In this document: positions 43,331 to 51,742 of the stretch, piece after piece
How positions within the stretch are numbered: position 1 is the stretch's first letter
Layout of the letters: each line of letters begins with the position of its first letter
Source of the DNA: Kitasatospora mediocidica KCTC 9733
Lineage (GTDB): Bacteria > Actinomycetota > Actinomycetes > Streptomycetales > Streptomycetaceae
Direction: 5' to 3'
DNA length: 64,000 bases
Assembly (NCBI RefSeq): GCF_000744225.1
Contig: NZ_JQLN01000005.1
Coordinates: 806,001 to 870,000 of the forward strand
Notes under the pieces: model-generated
Database searches by the model: none
Seen by the model: only the letters and a program-made list of their open reading frames with translations
Told to the model about the DNA's origin: nothing
Position numbers and translations under genes: made by a program

Positions 43331-44233
43331 ATGACCACCTCTCATGTCATCGCCGCACCGACCCCGACCCCTTCGACCGCCACCCCGGCCGAACTGCCCG
43401 AGCGCCCGCTGCGGATCGCCGTGGCGCAGGCCGGCGCCGTCCGAGGTGAGGTGGCCGCCAACATCGAGCGGGCCGCCGAGCTGATCCGCGAAGCCGCCGC
43501 CGGCGGGGCGCGGCTGGTGCTCTTCGCGGAGGCGTTCCTCAGCGGCTACGACCCGGCGCTGATCGGCTCCGACCCGGCGCGCTATGCCGTCTCCGTGGAC
43601 GACCCGCGGCTGGCCCCGATCGCCGACGCCTGCCGGGAGGGCGACATCGTCGCCGTCCTGGGCGCGGCCACCCGCGCCGAGGAGGCGCTCCACATGTCGG
43701 CCCTGGTCTTCGCGACGAGCGGTGCGGTGGTGGCCCAGTACGACAAGCAGCACCTGTACACCGGCGAGCCCGGGATCTTCCGGCCCGGCACGAGCGGCTG
43801 CACGCTGGAACTCGACGGCTGGCGGCTGGGTCTCGGAATCTGCTACGACTCCGGCTTCCCCGAGCACGCCCGCGCCGCGGCGCTGGACGGCTGCCACGCC
43901 TACCTGGTGGGCGCGCTGTTCTTCACCGGCGGCGGGCCCCTCCAGTCACGGGTCTGGTTCCCGGCCCGGGCGCTCGACAACACCATATTCGCGGTACTCG
44001 CCAACCAGGTCGGCCCGTTGGGCGCGTGGCAGGCGTGCGGCGGCAGCGCGATCTGGCGCCCGGACGGCGCCCTGCTCGCCGAGGCCGGGTCGGCCAAGAG
44101 CGAACTGCTGATCCAGGACCTCGATCCGCAGCTGCTGCGCGAGGCCCGCAAGGACCTGCTGATGCTGACCGACATCGCGCACCGCGACGCCGCGGTGTCG
44201 GCTTCGCCGCGCGCCACGGTCGACCTGGGCTGA
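43331..44233 (+). CDS. Carbon-nitrogen hydrolase (nitrilase superfamily)
   Basis: A 300-aa amidase/nitrilase. The Glu-Lys-Cys triad sits in LVLFAEAFLSGY, QYDKQHLYTGEPGIFRPG and LGLGICYDSGFPE. A second, structural Glu is in the EAF region. A 25-residue Thr/Pro-rich extension starts the protein. TAGGGT (43317-43322) with TTTCCA 16 bases further upstream makes a promoter 8 bases before the ATG, so the mRNA is probably leaderless. Substrate unknown. It converges with a PucR-type regulator, with 19 bases between the stops. Confidence 0.9.
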   Translation: MTTSHVIAAPTPTPSTATPAELPERPLRIAVAQAGAVRGEVAANIERAAELIREAAAGGARLVLFAEAFLSGYDPALIGSDPARYAVSVDDPRLAPIADACREGDIVAVLGAATRAEEALHMSALVFATSGAVVAQYDKQHLYTGEPGIFRPGTSGCTLELDGWRLGLGICYDSGFPEHARAAALDGCHAYLVGALFFTGGGPLQSRVWFPARALDNTIFAVLANQVGPLGAWQACGGSAIWRPDGALLAEAGSAKSELLIQDLDPQLLREARKDLLMLTDIAHRDAAVSASPRATVDLG

Positions 44234-44252
44234 CCGGCCTCCCGACGAACCG

Positions 44253-45848
44253 TCAGGCCGGGCCGCAGAGCAGCGCCGCACGCAGGTCGAGACGGTCGTC
44301 CAGCCGGCCGAGGTCACGGTCGGTCAGTTCCTCGATCCGGCGGATCCGGTAGTGCACGGTGTTGACGTGTACATGCAGTGATTCTGCCGTCCTGGCCCAC
44401 GAGCAGTCGTGGTCCAGGAAGGTGACCAGGGTGGACAGCAGCGCGCCGCCGGTGCTGCGGTCGTGCTCGGCGAGCGGCTCCAGGAGCCGGCGGCGGAAGG
44501 CCGCGGCGACCTCGGCCGGAACGCCGCGGACCAGGGCCGCCAGCGAGGTCAGTTCGGAGCTGGCACCCACCGAGCACGCCCGCGGCCCGGCCGAGGCGGC
44601 GACCTCCAGCGCGTAGCGGGCCTGCTTCAGCCCGGCCGCCAGCTCCGTCCTGGGCCCGTCGCCGCGCGGACCGACCCCGGCGCGCAGCAGGTGGCGGTCG
44701 GGCAGCCGGGCCTGCAGGCGCGGCCAGACCTCGCGCAGCCGGGCGGTCAGCTCGTCCGGCACGTCGCAGACCACGACGGCGACCGCGCGGCCAACCTCGT
44801 CCGCGCCGACCGCGAACTGGTTTCCGGTCGCCGCGCGCAGCGCCTCGGCCAGCGCGTCGGCGGCCCATGGCGCGTCCACGCCGTCGATCCGGGCGACCAC
44901 CGGGACGAGCGGGGCGTTCGGCGGCAGGCCGCAGGAGGCCACCGCCTCCGCGAGCTCGGCGGGGTGCGCGGCGGCGTCGGCGGTCAGCAGCGCCGCCAGC
45001 CGGCCGGCCGCCCGGCGGCTGTCGGCGGCCTCCGCCCGGGTGCGGGTCCAGAGCGTGGCGAGCAGGTCCGCGAGGCCGTGCAGCACGGTGGCCGCACCGG
45101 CGGCGGCGTCGGTGTGCGGATAGAGGTACCAGCCGTCGAACGGGCTCTCGCCGGGCGCGCCGATCGCCAGCGCCGCGCTGCCCAGCGGCAGGTCGCCGCC
45201 GGACGCCCCGCCCCCGGAGGCGTCGCCGCCGGCCGTCGGCAGCGCGCGCCGGACGGCCTCGGGGTCCGGGTCCACGGCTCCGGGCGAGGTCGCGATGGTG
45301 CGGCCCGAGGCGGAGACCAGCGAGCAGGGCCCGCAGCCGAGCCGGGAGACCGCCCGGCCCAGCACCACGCCCGCCGGGGCACCCGCGTACATCAGCTCGA
45401 CCAGCTCGCGGCGGGCCGTCTCCGGGACGGCCGCGGCACCGTCCGAGCGGGCCTGCAGATCGCCCCAGAGCCGCAGGTAGATCCGGTCGGTGACGGCCCG
45501 GAAACTGGTGCCGGCCGGGACCGAGAACAGCGGGATCCCGTGCACCCGGCAGGCCTCCACCAACCCGGCCGGAACCTCGCCGTGGGTACCCTCGCCGGCC
45601 AGCAGCGCGGCCACCCCGGCGCTGCGCAGCGAGGTCGCGAAGCGCAGCGCCAGCGCGGCGGCCGACGGGTGGTCGGGCTGCCACCAGACCAGTCCGGAGA
45701 GCACCAACTCGCCGGGCTGCAGATAGCGGGCCGGGTCCTGGAGGTCGGTCGACGTGACGCCGGTGACCTGTCGGGCGAGCAGTTCGGGCGGCCCCCAGGC
45801 CAGTCCCAGCCGCAGGTCCTCAACCCGCAGGAGATCCTCGACGATCAT
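44253..45848 (-). CDS. PucR-family transcriptional regulator
   Basis: A 531-aa regulator. The N-terminal PucR ligand domain (about residues 1-125) starts MIVEDLLRVEDLRLGLAWG and contains GELVLSGLVW and VPAGTSFRAVTDRIY. A GGDEF-like (CdaR) middle region follows. The C-terminal HTH_30 domain is STLVTFLDHDCSWARTAESL then NTVHYRIRRIEELTDRDL. Relatives control purine, amino-acid or polyamine catabolism. The convergent nitrilase is not an obvious operon partner. The ATG has a GGAG-type ribosome site upstream. Confidence 0.9.
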   Translation of the reverse strand: MIVEDLLRVEDLRLGLAWGPPELLARQVTGVTSTDLQDPARYLQPGELVLSGLVWWQPDHPSAAALALRFATSLRSAGVAALLAGEGTHGEVPAGLVEACRVHGIPLFSVPAGTSFRAVTDRIYLRLWGDLQARSDGAAAVPETARRELVELMYAGAPAGVVLGRAVSRLGCGPCSLVSASGRTIATSPGAVDPDPEAVRRALPTAGGDASGGGASGGDLPLGSAALAIGAPGESPFDGWYLYPHTDAAAGAATVLHGLADLLATLWTRTRAEAADSRRAAGRLAALLTADAAAHPAELAEAVASCGLPPNAPLVPVVARIDGVDAPWAADALAEALRAATGNQFAVGADEVGRAVAVVVCDVPDELTARLREVWPRLQARLPDRHLLRAGVGPRGDGPRTELAAGLKQARYALEVAASAGPRACSVGASSELTSLAALVRGVPAEVAAAFRRRLLEPLAEHDRSTGGALLSTLVTFLDHDCSWARTAESLHVHVNTVHYRIRRIEELTDRDLGRLDDRLDLRAALLCGPA

Positions 45849-46126
45849 CTGACGCTCCTCGTGCCGAGCGCCGACGAGCGGCGCCGCACCCGGCTGGCCC
45901 TCTTATCAGCCAGGGATTCAGGTGCAGATGCATGGTAGATGCCAGGGCAATCGCCCAAAGACCATCTTGGCCGATCCTCCAGGGAGCGGCCCGCGACAGC
46001 CGCTCCCCGCTGCACGATCGGCCGATCGCGCCCCCCGGAACCACGGCCCCGGCCGGCCCACCCGGACAGCGCAACCCTTCCGGCCCCGTCAGGACAGTGC
46101 GACGGCGCCGCCCCAGGCTGGACCCC

Positions 46127-46699
46127 ATGGAGACACCGCAGCGCGAACCCTCGGACGCCAGGGTGCTGCTCCGGCTGCTGACGCCGGTCGCCGGGTTCGT
46201 CCTGCTGATCGTCGGATACTTCACGCTGCCGCTGGACCGCTTCGGGCCGCACCGGCCGGTGCTCAGCTGGACCTGCTTCGGGCTGGCCCTGGCCGTCCTC
46301 GCCGGGCTGCTGCTGGCCCAGGTCCGCGATGTCCTGATGGCTTCCGAGCGCGGCCGGCCAGCCGCGGTGATCATGCTGCTGATCACGCTCTCGCTGGTCA
46401 TCTTCGCGAGCGCCTACCTGGCGATGTCCCGCGCGCCGGGTCAGCTCAGCGGTCTGCACACCCGCGTCGACGCCCTGTACTTCACCCTGGTCACGACGGC
46501 GACGATCGGCTACGGCGACATCGTCGCCACCAGCCAGACCGCCCGGGTCGTGGTGATCGTGCAGATCTTCTACAACTTCGTCTTCCTCACCGCCGGCGCG
46601 AGTGCCTTGAGCAGTCGGCTCCGCGGCCAGGTCGGCACCCGGGGGCGTGCGGCCGCTGCCCCCGAGCGCCCGGACGCGGCAGGGCCCCCGCCGGACTGA
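46127..46699 (+). CDS. Two-TM potassium channel family protein
   Basis: A 190-aa protein with four hydrophobic segments. The last two flank a pore loop carrying the K+ selectivity filter TTATIGYGDIVA (TxGYGD), as in the Ion_trans_2 family. The C-terminal tail is short, Ala/Pro-rich, with no RCK domain. The ATG at 46127 has no strong ribosome site, and an upstream in-frame GTG is possible. The 278 bases between pucR and this gene hold no other gene. The stop codon lies inside the loop of a bidirectional terminator. Confidence 0.85.
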   Translation: METPQREPSDARVLLRLLTPVAGFVLLIVGYFTLPLDRFGPHRPVLSWTCFGLALAVLAGLLLAQVRDVLMASERGRPAAVIMLLITLSLVIFASAYLAMSRAPGQLSGLHTRVDALYFTLVTTATIGYGDIVATSQTARVVVIVQIFYNFVFLTAGASALSSRLRGQVGTRGRAAAAPERPDAAGPPPD

Positions 46700-46718
46700 C
46701 ACGTCCGGCGGGGGCCCT
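46681..46718. terminator. Bidirectional terminator between K+ channel and alcohol dehydrogenase genes
   Basis: A perfect 16-bp stem, AGGGCCCCCGCCGGAC with GTCCGGCGGGGGCCCT, and loop TGACAC that contains the channel stop codon. It serves the two convergent genes. Confidence 0.85.
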
Positions 46719-46729
46719 GGCGGCGATCG

Positions 46730-47785
46730 TCAGATCGTCGCCGTGTCGATGACGAAGCGGTAGCGGACGTCACTCGCGACGACCCGGGTGTACGCCTCGT
46801 TGATCTGGTCCGCGCGGATCAGCTCGATGTCGGCGGTGATCCCGTGCTCGGCGCAGAAGTCCAGCATCGCCTGGGTCTCGGCGATGCCGCCGATCATCGA
46901 GCCGGCCAGCGACTTGCGGCCGCCGATCAGCGCGAACGCGGCGACCGGCGCCGGGTTCTCGGGCGCGCCGATCTGGACCAGCGTGCCGTCGGTGCGCAGC
47001 AGGCCGAGGTAGGCGTTCAGGTCGAGCTCGGCGGAGACCGTGTTCACGATCAGGTCGAAGGTCCCGGCCAGCTGCTGGAAGGTCGCCGGGTCGGAGGTGG
47101 CGTGGAAGTGGTCGGCGCCGAGCCGCAGGCCGTCCTCCTGCTTGCGCAGCGACTGGCTGAGCACGGTGACCTCGGCGCCCATCGCGTGGGCGATCTTCAC
47201 GCCGACGTGGCCGAGCCCGCCGAGGCCGACCACCGCGACCTTCTTTCCCGGGCCCGCGCCCCAGTGGTTGAGCGGCGAGAAGAGCGTGATGCCCGCGCAG
47301 AGCAGCGGCGCGGCGGCGTCCAGCGGCAGGCTCTCCGGGATCCGGACGGCGTAGTTCTCGTCCACCACCAGGTGGGTCGAGTAGCCGCCGTAGGTGGGCT
47401 CACCGTCCCGGCCGACACCGTTGTAGGTGCCGACCATGCCGAGCTCACCCGTGCAGTACTGCTCCAGGCCGGCGCGGCAGTTGTCGCATTCGCGGCAGGA
47501 GTCGACGAAACAGCCGACGCCGACCCGGTCGCCGACCGCGTAACGGGTGACACCGGGACCGGTGGCGGCGACGAGGCCGGCGATCTCGTGGCCGGGGACC
47601 ATCGGGAAGGTGCCCTCGCCCCACTCGGCCCGGGCCTGGTGGATGTCGGAGTGGCAGATGCCCGCGAACTTGATGTCGATCAGGACGTCGAACTCGCCCA
47701 GTTCCCGCCGCGGGATCGTGGTCTTCTCCAGCGGGGCCTTCGGCGAGGGTGCGGCATAGGCGGAGACAGTCGTGTGGGTCGTCAT
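46730..47785 (-). CDS. Zinc-dependent NAD(P) alcohol dehydrogenase (YahK/cinnamyl alcohol dehydrogenase type)
   Basis: A 351-aa medium-chain dehydrogenase. The catalytic zinc ligands are in AGICHSDIH and VPGHEIAG. The structural zinc has four Cys in DSCRECDNCRAGLEQYC. The Rossmann motif is VVGLGGLGHVGVKIA. It reduces aldehydes or oxidises alcohols, most likely with NADP. It is divergent from an XRE-type regulator with 99 bases between, holding a TGAGGG-N5-CCCTCA operator candidate. The ATG has GGAGGAG at a rather long distance. Confidence 0.94.
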   Translation of the reverse strand: MTTHTTVSAYAAPSPKAPLEKTTIPRRELGEFDVLIDIKFAGICHSDIHQARAEWGEGTFPMVPGHEIAGLVAATGPGVTRYAVGDRVGVGCFVDSCRECDNCRAGLEQYCTGELGMVGTYNGVGRDGEPTYGGYSTHLVVDENYAVRIPESLPLDAAAPLLCAGITLFSPLNHWGAGPGKKVAVVGLGGLGHVGVKIAHAMGAEVTVLSQSLRKQEDGLRLGADHFHATSDPATFQQLAGTFDLIVNTVSAELDLNAYLGLLRTDGTLVQIGAPENPAPVAAFALIGGRKSLAGSMIGGIAETQAMLDFCAEHGITADIELIRADQINEAYTRVVASDVRYRFVIDTATI

Positions 47786-47856
47786 GCGTCAAGCCTGCTC
47801 CTCCGCGCCCCGGCTAGCCAGCCACCCTCTGTGCGTACGTCTGCGGAACCTACGAC

Positions 47857-47879
47857 TGAGGGAATCACCCTCATACTTT
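47857..47879 (+). promoter_or_regulatory. Inverted repeat and -10 box before the XRE regulator gene
   Basis: TGAGGG-AATCA-CCCTCA (47857-47873) abuts TACTTT (47874-47879), which lies 5 bases before the ATG at 47885. A repressor bound there would block the leaderless promoter and could also affect the divergent dehydrogenase. Confidence 0.5.
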
Positions 47880-47884
47880 TCGGT

Positions 47885-48733
47885 ATGGACCAGCGCACCG
47901 ATCTGAGCGAGTTCCTCCGCTCCCGGCGGGCCCGCCTGCAGCCCGAGGACGTAGGGCTCTCGCACCACGGCGGCCGACGACGGGTCCCGGGACTGCGCCG
48001 CGAGGAGCTGGCGCAACTGGCCGGGGTCAGCGTCGCCTACTACACCCGGCTCGAACAAGGCCACGGGCAGAACGTCTCCTCCGCTGTCCTGGAGGCCATC
48101 GCCCAGGCCCTGCGGCTGAGCCAGGCCGAGCGCGAGCACCTGGCCCACCTCACCAAGCCCGTCCACCGGCGCTCACGCGCCTCCAGCCGACCCCAGCGGG
48201 TCCGCCCGTCGCTGCAGTGGCTGATCGACTCGATGGAGGGCATCCCGGCCCTGGTCCTCGGCCGACGGCTGGACATCATCGCCTGGAACCGGCTCGGCTG
48301 CGCCATGTTCGGTGACTTCCCCGCGATGCCGCCGGAGCAGCGCAACCTGGCCTGGCAGGTCTTCCTCGTCCCGGACTCGCACGAGCTGTACGACAACTGG
48401 GAGGGCAAGGCCGCCGACGTGGTCGCGAGCCTGCGGCTGGACGCCGGCCTCTGGCCGGACGACCCGAAGCTGGCCTCACTGATCGGCGAACTCTCGGTCA
48501 AGAGCGAGGAGTTCCGCCGCCTGTGGGCCGCCCACGACGTCCAGGACAAGGGCCACGGCGTCAAGGAACTGCACCACCCGGTCGCCGGCCGCCTCACCCT
48601 CGCGTACGAGACCCTGCGGCTGCCCGCCGACCCCGACCAGGTCCTCCTCGCCTACCACGCCGAGCCCGGCTCCCCCTCGGCCGAATCCCTGCGCCTGCTG
48701 GCCAGCTGGACCGCCACCCCCGCCGAAGCCTGA
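47885..48733 (+). CDS. XRE-family regulator with MmyB-like C-terminal domain
   Basis: A 282-aa regulator. The N-terminal helix-turn-helix is LRREELAQLAGVSVAYYTRLEQG, preceded by the family motif LSHHGGRRRVPGLRREE. The C-terminal MmyB-like ligand domain contains IIAWNRLGCAMFGDFPAMP and WAAHDVQDKGHGVKELHHPVAG. Such proteins usually sit next to, and control, an oxidoreductase, here the divergent alcohol dehydrogenase. The start codon follows a TACTTT box by 5 bases, which suggests a leaderless mRNA. The effector is unknown. Confidence 0.9.
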   Translation: MDQRTDLSEFLRSRRARLQPEDVGLSHHGGRRRVPGLRREELAQLAGVSVAYYTRLEQGHGQNVSSAVLEAIAQALRLSQAEREHLAHLTKPVHRRSRASSRPQRVRPSLQWLIDSMEGIPALVLGRRLDIIAWNRLGCAMFGDFPAMPPEQRNLAWQVFLVPDSHELYDNWEGKAADVVASLRLDAGLWPDDPKLASLIGELSVKSEEFRRLWAAHDVQDKGHGVKELHHPVAGRLTLAYETLRLPADPDQVLLAYHAEPGSPSAESLRLLASWTATPAEA

Positions 48734-48757
48734 CCCCGGTCGGCGGACCGAAACGCG

Positions 48758-48793
48758 CACAGGCCCTGCGCCCGGGTGGGCGCAGGGCCTGTG
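48758..48793. terminator. Hairpin shared by XRE gene and tRNA-Arg
   Basis: CACAGGCCCTGCGCCC and GGGCGCAGGGCCTGTG form a perfect 16-bp stem with a 4-base loop. It lies between the rightward regulator gene and the leftward tRNA. Confidence 0.8.
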
Positions 48794-48809
48794 ACCTGCG
48801 GTACTGCTG

Positions 48810-48882
48810 TGCCCCAGGCAGGATTCGAACCTGCGACACCGGCTTTAGGAGAGCCGTGCTCTATCCCCTGAGCTACTGGGGC
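48810..48882 (-). tRNA. tRNA-Arg (anticodon CCT)
   Basis: 73 nt. Acceptor GCCCCAG/CTGGGGC, D stem GCTC/GAGC, anticodon stem CGGCT/AGCCG with loop CTCCTAA, T arm GCAGG-TTCGAAT-CCTGC, discriminator A. CCA is not encoded. It reads AGG, a rare codon here. Confidence 0.97.
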
Positions 48883-49333
48883 GGGGCCTGCCGACCGCCT
48901 TGCCGGGAGCCCCCGAGGGGGTCTGCGGCAGAGCTGGGCTGGCACCCAGGCCAGGCGGGGGTGCGGGCGTTGGCGGTGAACCCCGGGAGGGTGCACCGGA
49001 CCGGGCCCGCAGGGGGATGTCCGTCTGACCGATCACAGACTAGCGGATCGAGTCGCCCCGGACGGCTGGAGTGACGGGGTGGGACCCCGAGCCGGGATGG
49101 ACGCGGTCCCCCGGCGTCCGTCCGTCAATGCCGGTGCTTTGCCTCCTCCTTGAGGGGGAGTCGCAGCCTGCTCCCGCGCGGCGGGCGACGCGGTCGAAGG
49201 AGTGCCCGAACGCGCACAGATCCCGCCTGCCCGCTGCTGGCGTGATCCATCCCACACGGTCGTACTCGAACATCCGGAGCAACACGCGGCGCGTGCTTAT
49301 CCGTTGTTGATCGGCGCTGGCTAGCGTCGACGT
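48883..49333. other. 451-base intergenic region
   Basis: The left part should hold the tRNA-Arg promoter (a TAGTCT box at about 49037 on the minus strand). The right end carries the promoter of the small leaderless gene. No other gene-like frame with a supported start was found. Confidence 0.5.
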
Positions 49334-49507
49334 ATGGACGACACGATCACGCCGCCGGAGTGGTGCGAGGGCACCGATCTCGACAATTTCGTCTCACTCT
49401 TGCGTGGACTCAAGGACTCACTGGCCGAGGACCTGGAAGAGCTCGAAGGCCGAAAGGACCCGGCGGGGGCCCGGGGTGAGGCGGTCGGCGGGAGGGTGGG
49501 CCGCTGA
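49334..49507 (+). CDS. Small leaderless ORF, 57-aa acidic protein
   Basis: Encodes a 57-aa protein beginning MDDTITPPEWCEGTDLDN, continuing through an amphipathic, acidic helix (LLRGLKDSLAEDLEELEG) to a Gly/Arg tail. TAGCGT (49322-49327) ends 6 bases before the ATG, the standard leaderless spacing. There is no ribosome site. A single Cys (residue 11) is present. The reading is short, but the helix periodicity and promoter placement favour a real gene. Function unknown. Confidence 0.5.
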   Translation: MDDTITPPEWCEGTDLDNFVSLLRGLKDSLAEDLEELEGRKDPAGARGEAVGGRVGR

Positions 49508-49909
49508 CGCGGGGCGCCGTGGGGACTGGGCAGTGCGGGGTGGGGGCGCCCCGGGATTCACTACTATCTGCCCAGTGGCATCAAGCCGGTTCCGTCTCTC
49601 GAAGACACCGCCCGGCGTGCCGTCCGTCCGAATGGGCGGTCGACACCCGGTCATCCGTCCACTGCCCGGCCAACGGCCTGCGTGCCGAGCCCCGGCTCCG
49701 GGTCGTTACCATCGGCAGTGGTGACGACTCGTACCAGAGCCTCCCGGCGGATCGGCCCCCGGGCCCTGCGGGCGGTCTTCACTCCGGCCGGGGTCCAGCA
49801 GGTCCGTGGTCTGACGGTGTCGTCGCCGGTCCGCAGGGGCCGGCGGTAGAGAGACAGAGACGCGATGCCGTGTCCAGGGTGGACACGGCACAACCCGAAA
49901 GGCTCGTAC
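49508..49909 (+). other. 402-base leader/intergenic region before ppm1 with hairpin
   Basis: A perfect 10-bp hairpin (GCCGTGTCCA-GGG-TGGACACGGC, 49867-49889) lies 20 bases before the GTG start of the mannosyltransferase gene and just before its ribosome site AAAGG. Upstream of it no supported gene or promoter box was recognised. Confidence 0.5.
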
Positions 49910-50674
49910 GTGACTGCGCCCCAGGAGCACTCCTTCGCCGACCTCGGCAAGGTGCTGGTCATCATCCCGACCTACAACGAGGCCGAGAACGTCGAACGGA
50001 TCGTTTCCCGGGTCCGGGCCGCCGTCCCCGAGGTGCACGTCCTCATCGCCGATGACAACAGCCCCGACGGCACCGGCGAGATGGCCGACAAGATCGCCGA
50101 GCGGGACGGCAACGTCCACGTCATGCACCGCAAGGGCAAGGAGGGCCTGGGCGCGGCCTACCTGGCCGGGTTCGCCTGGGGCATCGAGCACGGCTACGAC
50201 GTCCTGGTCGAGATGGACGCGGACGGCTCGCACCAGCCCGAGGAGCTCTACCGCCTGCTGACCGCGCTGCGCGGCGCGGACCTGGTGCTGGGCTCGCGCT
50301 GGGTGGCCGGCGGCAAGGTCGTGAACTGGCCGAAGTCCCGCCTGCTGATCTCCCGCGGCGGCTCGCTCTACTCGCGCCTGATGCTGGGTGTCCCGATCAA
50401 GGACGTCACCGGCGGCTACCGCGCCTTCCGCAAGGAGACCCTGCTGGGCCTCGGCATGGACCAGGTCGCCTCGGCGGGCTACTGCTTCCAGGTCGACCTG
50501 GCGTGGCGCACGGTCAAGGCCGGCTTCAAGGTCGCCGAGGTGCCGATCACGTTCGTGGAGCGCGAGCACGGCGTGTCGAAGATGAGCCGCAACATCCTGG
50601 TCGAGGCGCTGTGGCGGGTCACCGCCTGGGGCGTGGCCGACCGGGTGAACAAGCTGACGGGCAAGAACAAGTAG
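49910..50674 (+). CDS. ppm1: Polyprenol monophosphomannose synthase
   Basis: A 254-aa GT2 glycosyltransferase that makes polyprenyl-phosphate-mannose from GDP-mannose, the mannose donor for protein O-mannosylation and glycolipids. Motifs are VIIPTYNEAENVERIV, the nucleotide Asp pair in LIADDNSPDGTGEMA, the DxD-type VEMDADGSHQPEEL and TGGYRAFRKETL. No C-terminal membrane domain is fused, as in the soluble actinobacterial Ppm. The lnt-type acyltransferase often linked to it is not adjacent. The GTG at 49910 was chosen over an upstream ATG that would place the hairpin inside the coding region. Confidence 0.93.
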   Translation: MTAPQEHSFADLGKVLVIIPTYNEAENVERIVSRVRAAVPEVHVLIADDNSPDGTGEMADKIAERDGNVHVMHRKGKEGLGAAYLAGFAWGIEHGYDVLVEMDADGSHQPEELYRLLTALRGADLVLGSRWVAGGKVVNWPKSRLLISRGGSLYSRLMLGVPIKDVTGGYRAFRKETLLGLGMDQVASAGYCFQVDLAWRTVKAGFKVAEVPITFVEREHGVSKMSRNILVEALWRVTAWGVADRVNKLTGKNK

Positions 50675-50690
50675 TCACGTAGTCACGTCA

Positions 50691-50728
50691 CCGCAGGGGT
50701 CCGTACGTCCGCGTACGGGCCCCTGCGG
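50691..50728 (+). terminator. Intrinsic terminator after ppm1
   Basis: A 17-bp stem (50691-50707 with 50712-50728, one G-T mismatch) and a 4-base loop, 16 bases past the stop and after a short TAGTCACG duplication. Confidence 0.8.
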
Positions 50729-50836
50729 CGTTCCTCCCCCCTCCTGCGCCGCCTCCCTCCCGGCGGGCTGTGCGCGTGCGGGCGGCCCGGGCTCGGGCGA
50801 CCATGTGATCAAGGGGCTGCGGCGGAGGGAGTACGC

Positions 50837-51742
50837 GTGGGGCGTTGGTCCAGGATCCGGCGGCGCGCCGACTCCCTCAGCAGCACGGCGCGCGAGCTGC
50901 CCACCCAGGTCCCGCTGGTGGGCCGGGCGGTCGGCCAGCTGGTCCGGGTCAACCTGCTGGACAACGCCACCCGGCTGGCCGCGCAGGCGTTCCTGAGCGC
51001 GCTGCCCGCGCTCTTCGTGGTGGCGGTCTTCGCTCCGACGGTCCTGCGCAACAGGCTGCTCGACTCGCTGCGCGACCAGCTCGGGCTGCGCGGCGTGGCT
51101 CAGCAACAGGTACAGATGCTGGTGTCGCTCAGCCACAGCTCCGAGGAGGCGCAGACCTTCGGCGCACTGGGCGCCCTGGTCACGCTGCTCTCGGCGACGA
51201 CCCTGAGCCGGGCCATGCAGCGGGTCTGCGAGCGCTGCTGGGAGCTGCCCCGGGCGTCCACCCGACTGGCCGCCTGGCGCTGGCTGGCGTGGCTGCTCGT
51301 CTGGCTGATCTACCTGGTCATGCTGGGGCCGATCCGCAACGGCTTCGGCGCGGGCTGGTGGCTGGGACTGCCACTGTCGTTCGTCACCGCGACGCTGCTC
51401 TGGTGGTGGACCCAGCACCTGCTGCTGAGCGCCCGGATCCGCTGGTACCCGCTGCTGCCGGGCGCCGGGCTGTGCGGGGTCGCGGTGGTGGGGCTGGAGA
51501 TCGCCTCACAGGTGTACCTACCGTCGGCGATGTCCCGCAGCGTGGCGCAGTTCGGACCCTACGGCGCGGTCTTCACCTGTCTGTCCTGGCTGATCGTGGT
51601 CTTCAGCACGGCGACGCTGGCCCTGGCGCTGGGCCGGGTGATCGCCGAGGACGAGACCGTGGCGCGCTACCTGGGGCCGCCGCTGGCGGACCCCAGGAAG
51701 CGCAGGCGGCGGCTCAGATCAGGCGGAGCAGCCGGGACATGA
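50837..51742 (+). CDS. YihY/BrkB-family inner membrane protein
   Basis: A 301-aa polytopic membrane protein of the UPF0761/YihY family, function unsettled. About six hydrophobic helices are present (FLSALPALFVVAVFAPTVL, LAWLLVWLIYLVMLGPI, WLGLPLSFVTATLLWWW and others). The family's late region is QFGPYGAVFTCLSWLIVVFSTA. The C terminus is strongly basic (RKRRRRLRSGG). The GTG start has GGAGGGAG upstream. Its last 29 bases overlap the 3' end of the convergent DD-carboxypeptidase gene. Confidence 0.85.
   Translation: MGRWSRIRRRADSLSSTARELPTQVPLVGRAVGQLVRVNLLDNATRLAAQAFLSALPALFVVAVFAPTVLRNRLLDSLRDQLGLRGVAQQQVQMLVSLSHSSEEAQTFGALGALVTLLSATTLSRAMQRVCERCWELPRASTRLAAWRWLAWLLVWLIYLVMLGPIRNGFGAGWWLGLPLSFVTATLLWWWTQHLLLSARIRWYPLLPGAGLCGVAVVGLEIASQVYLPSAMSRSVAQFGPYGAVFTCLSWLIVVFSTATLALALGRVIAEDETVARYLGPPLADPRKRRRRLRSGGAAGT

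Noticed and set aside
49071..49310. Open frame of 79 codons between tRNA-Arg and the small leaderless gene
   Set aside because: No ribosome site, no leaderless promoter spacing, and biased toward Arg/Pro/Ser in a way typical of non-coding GC-rich DNA.
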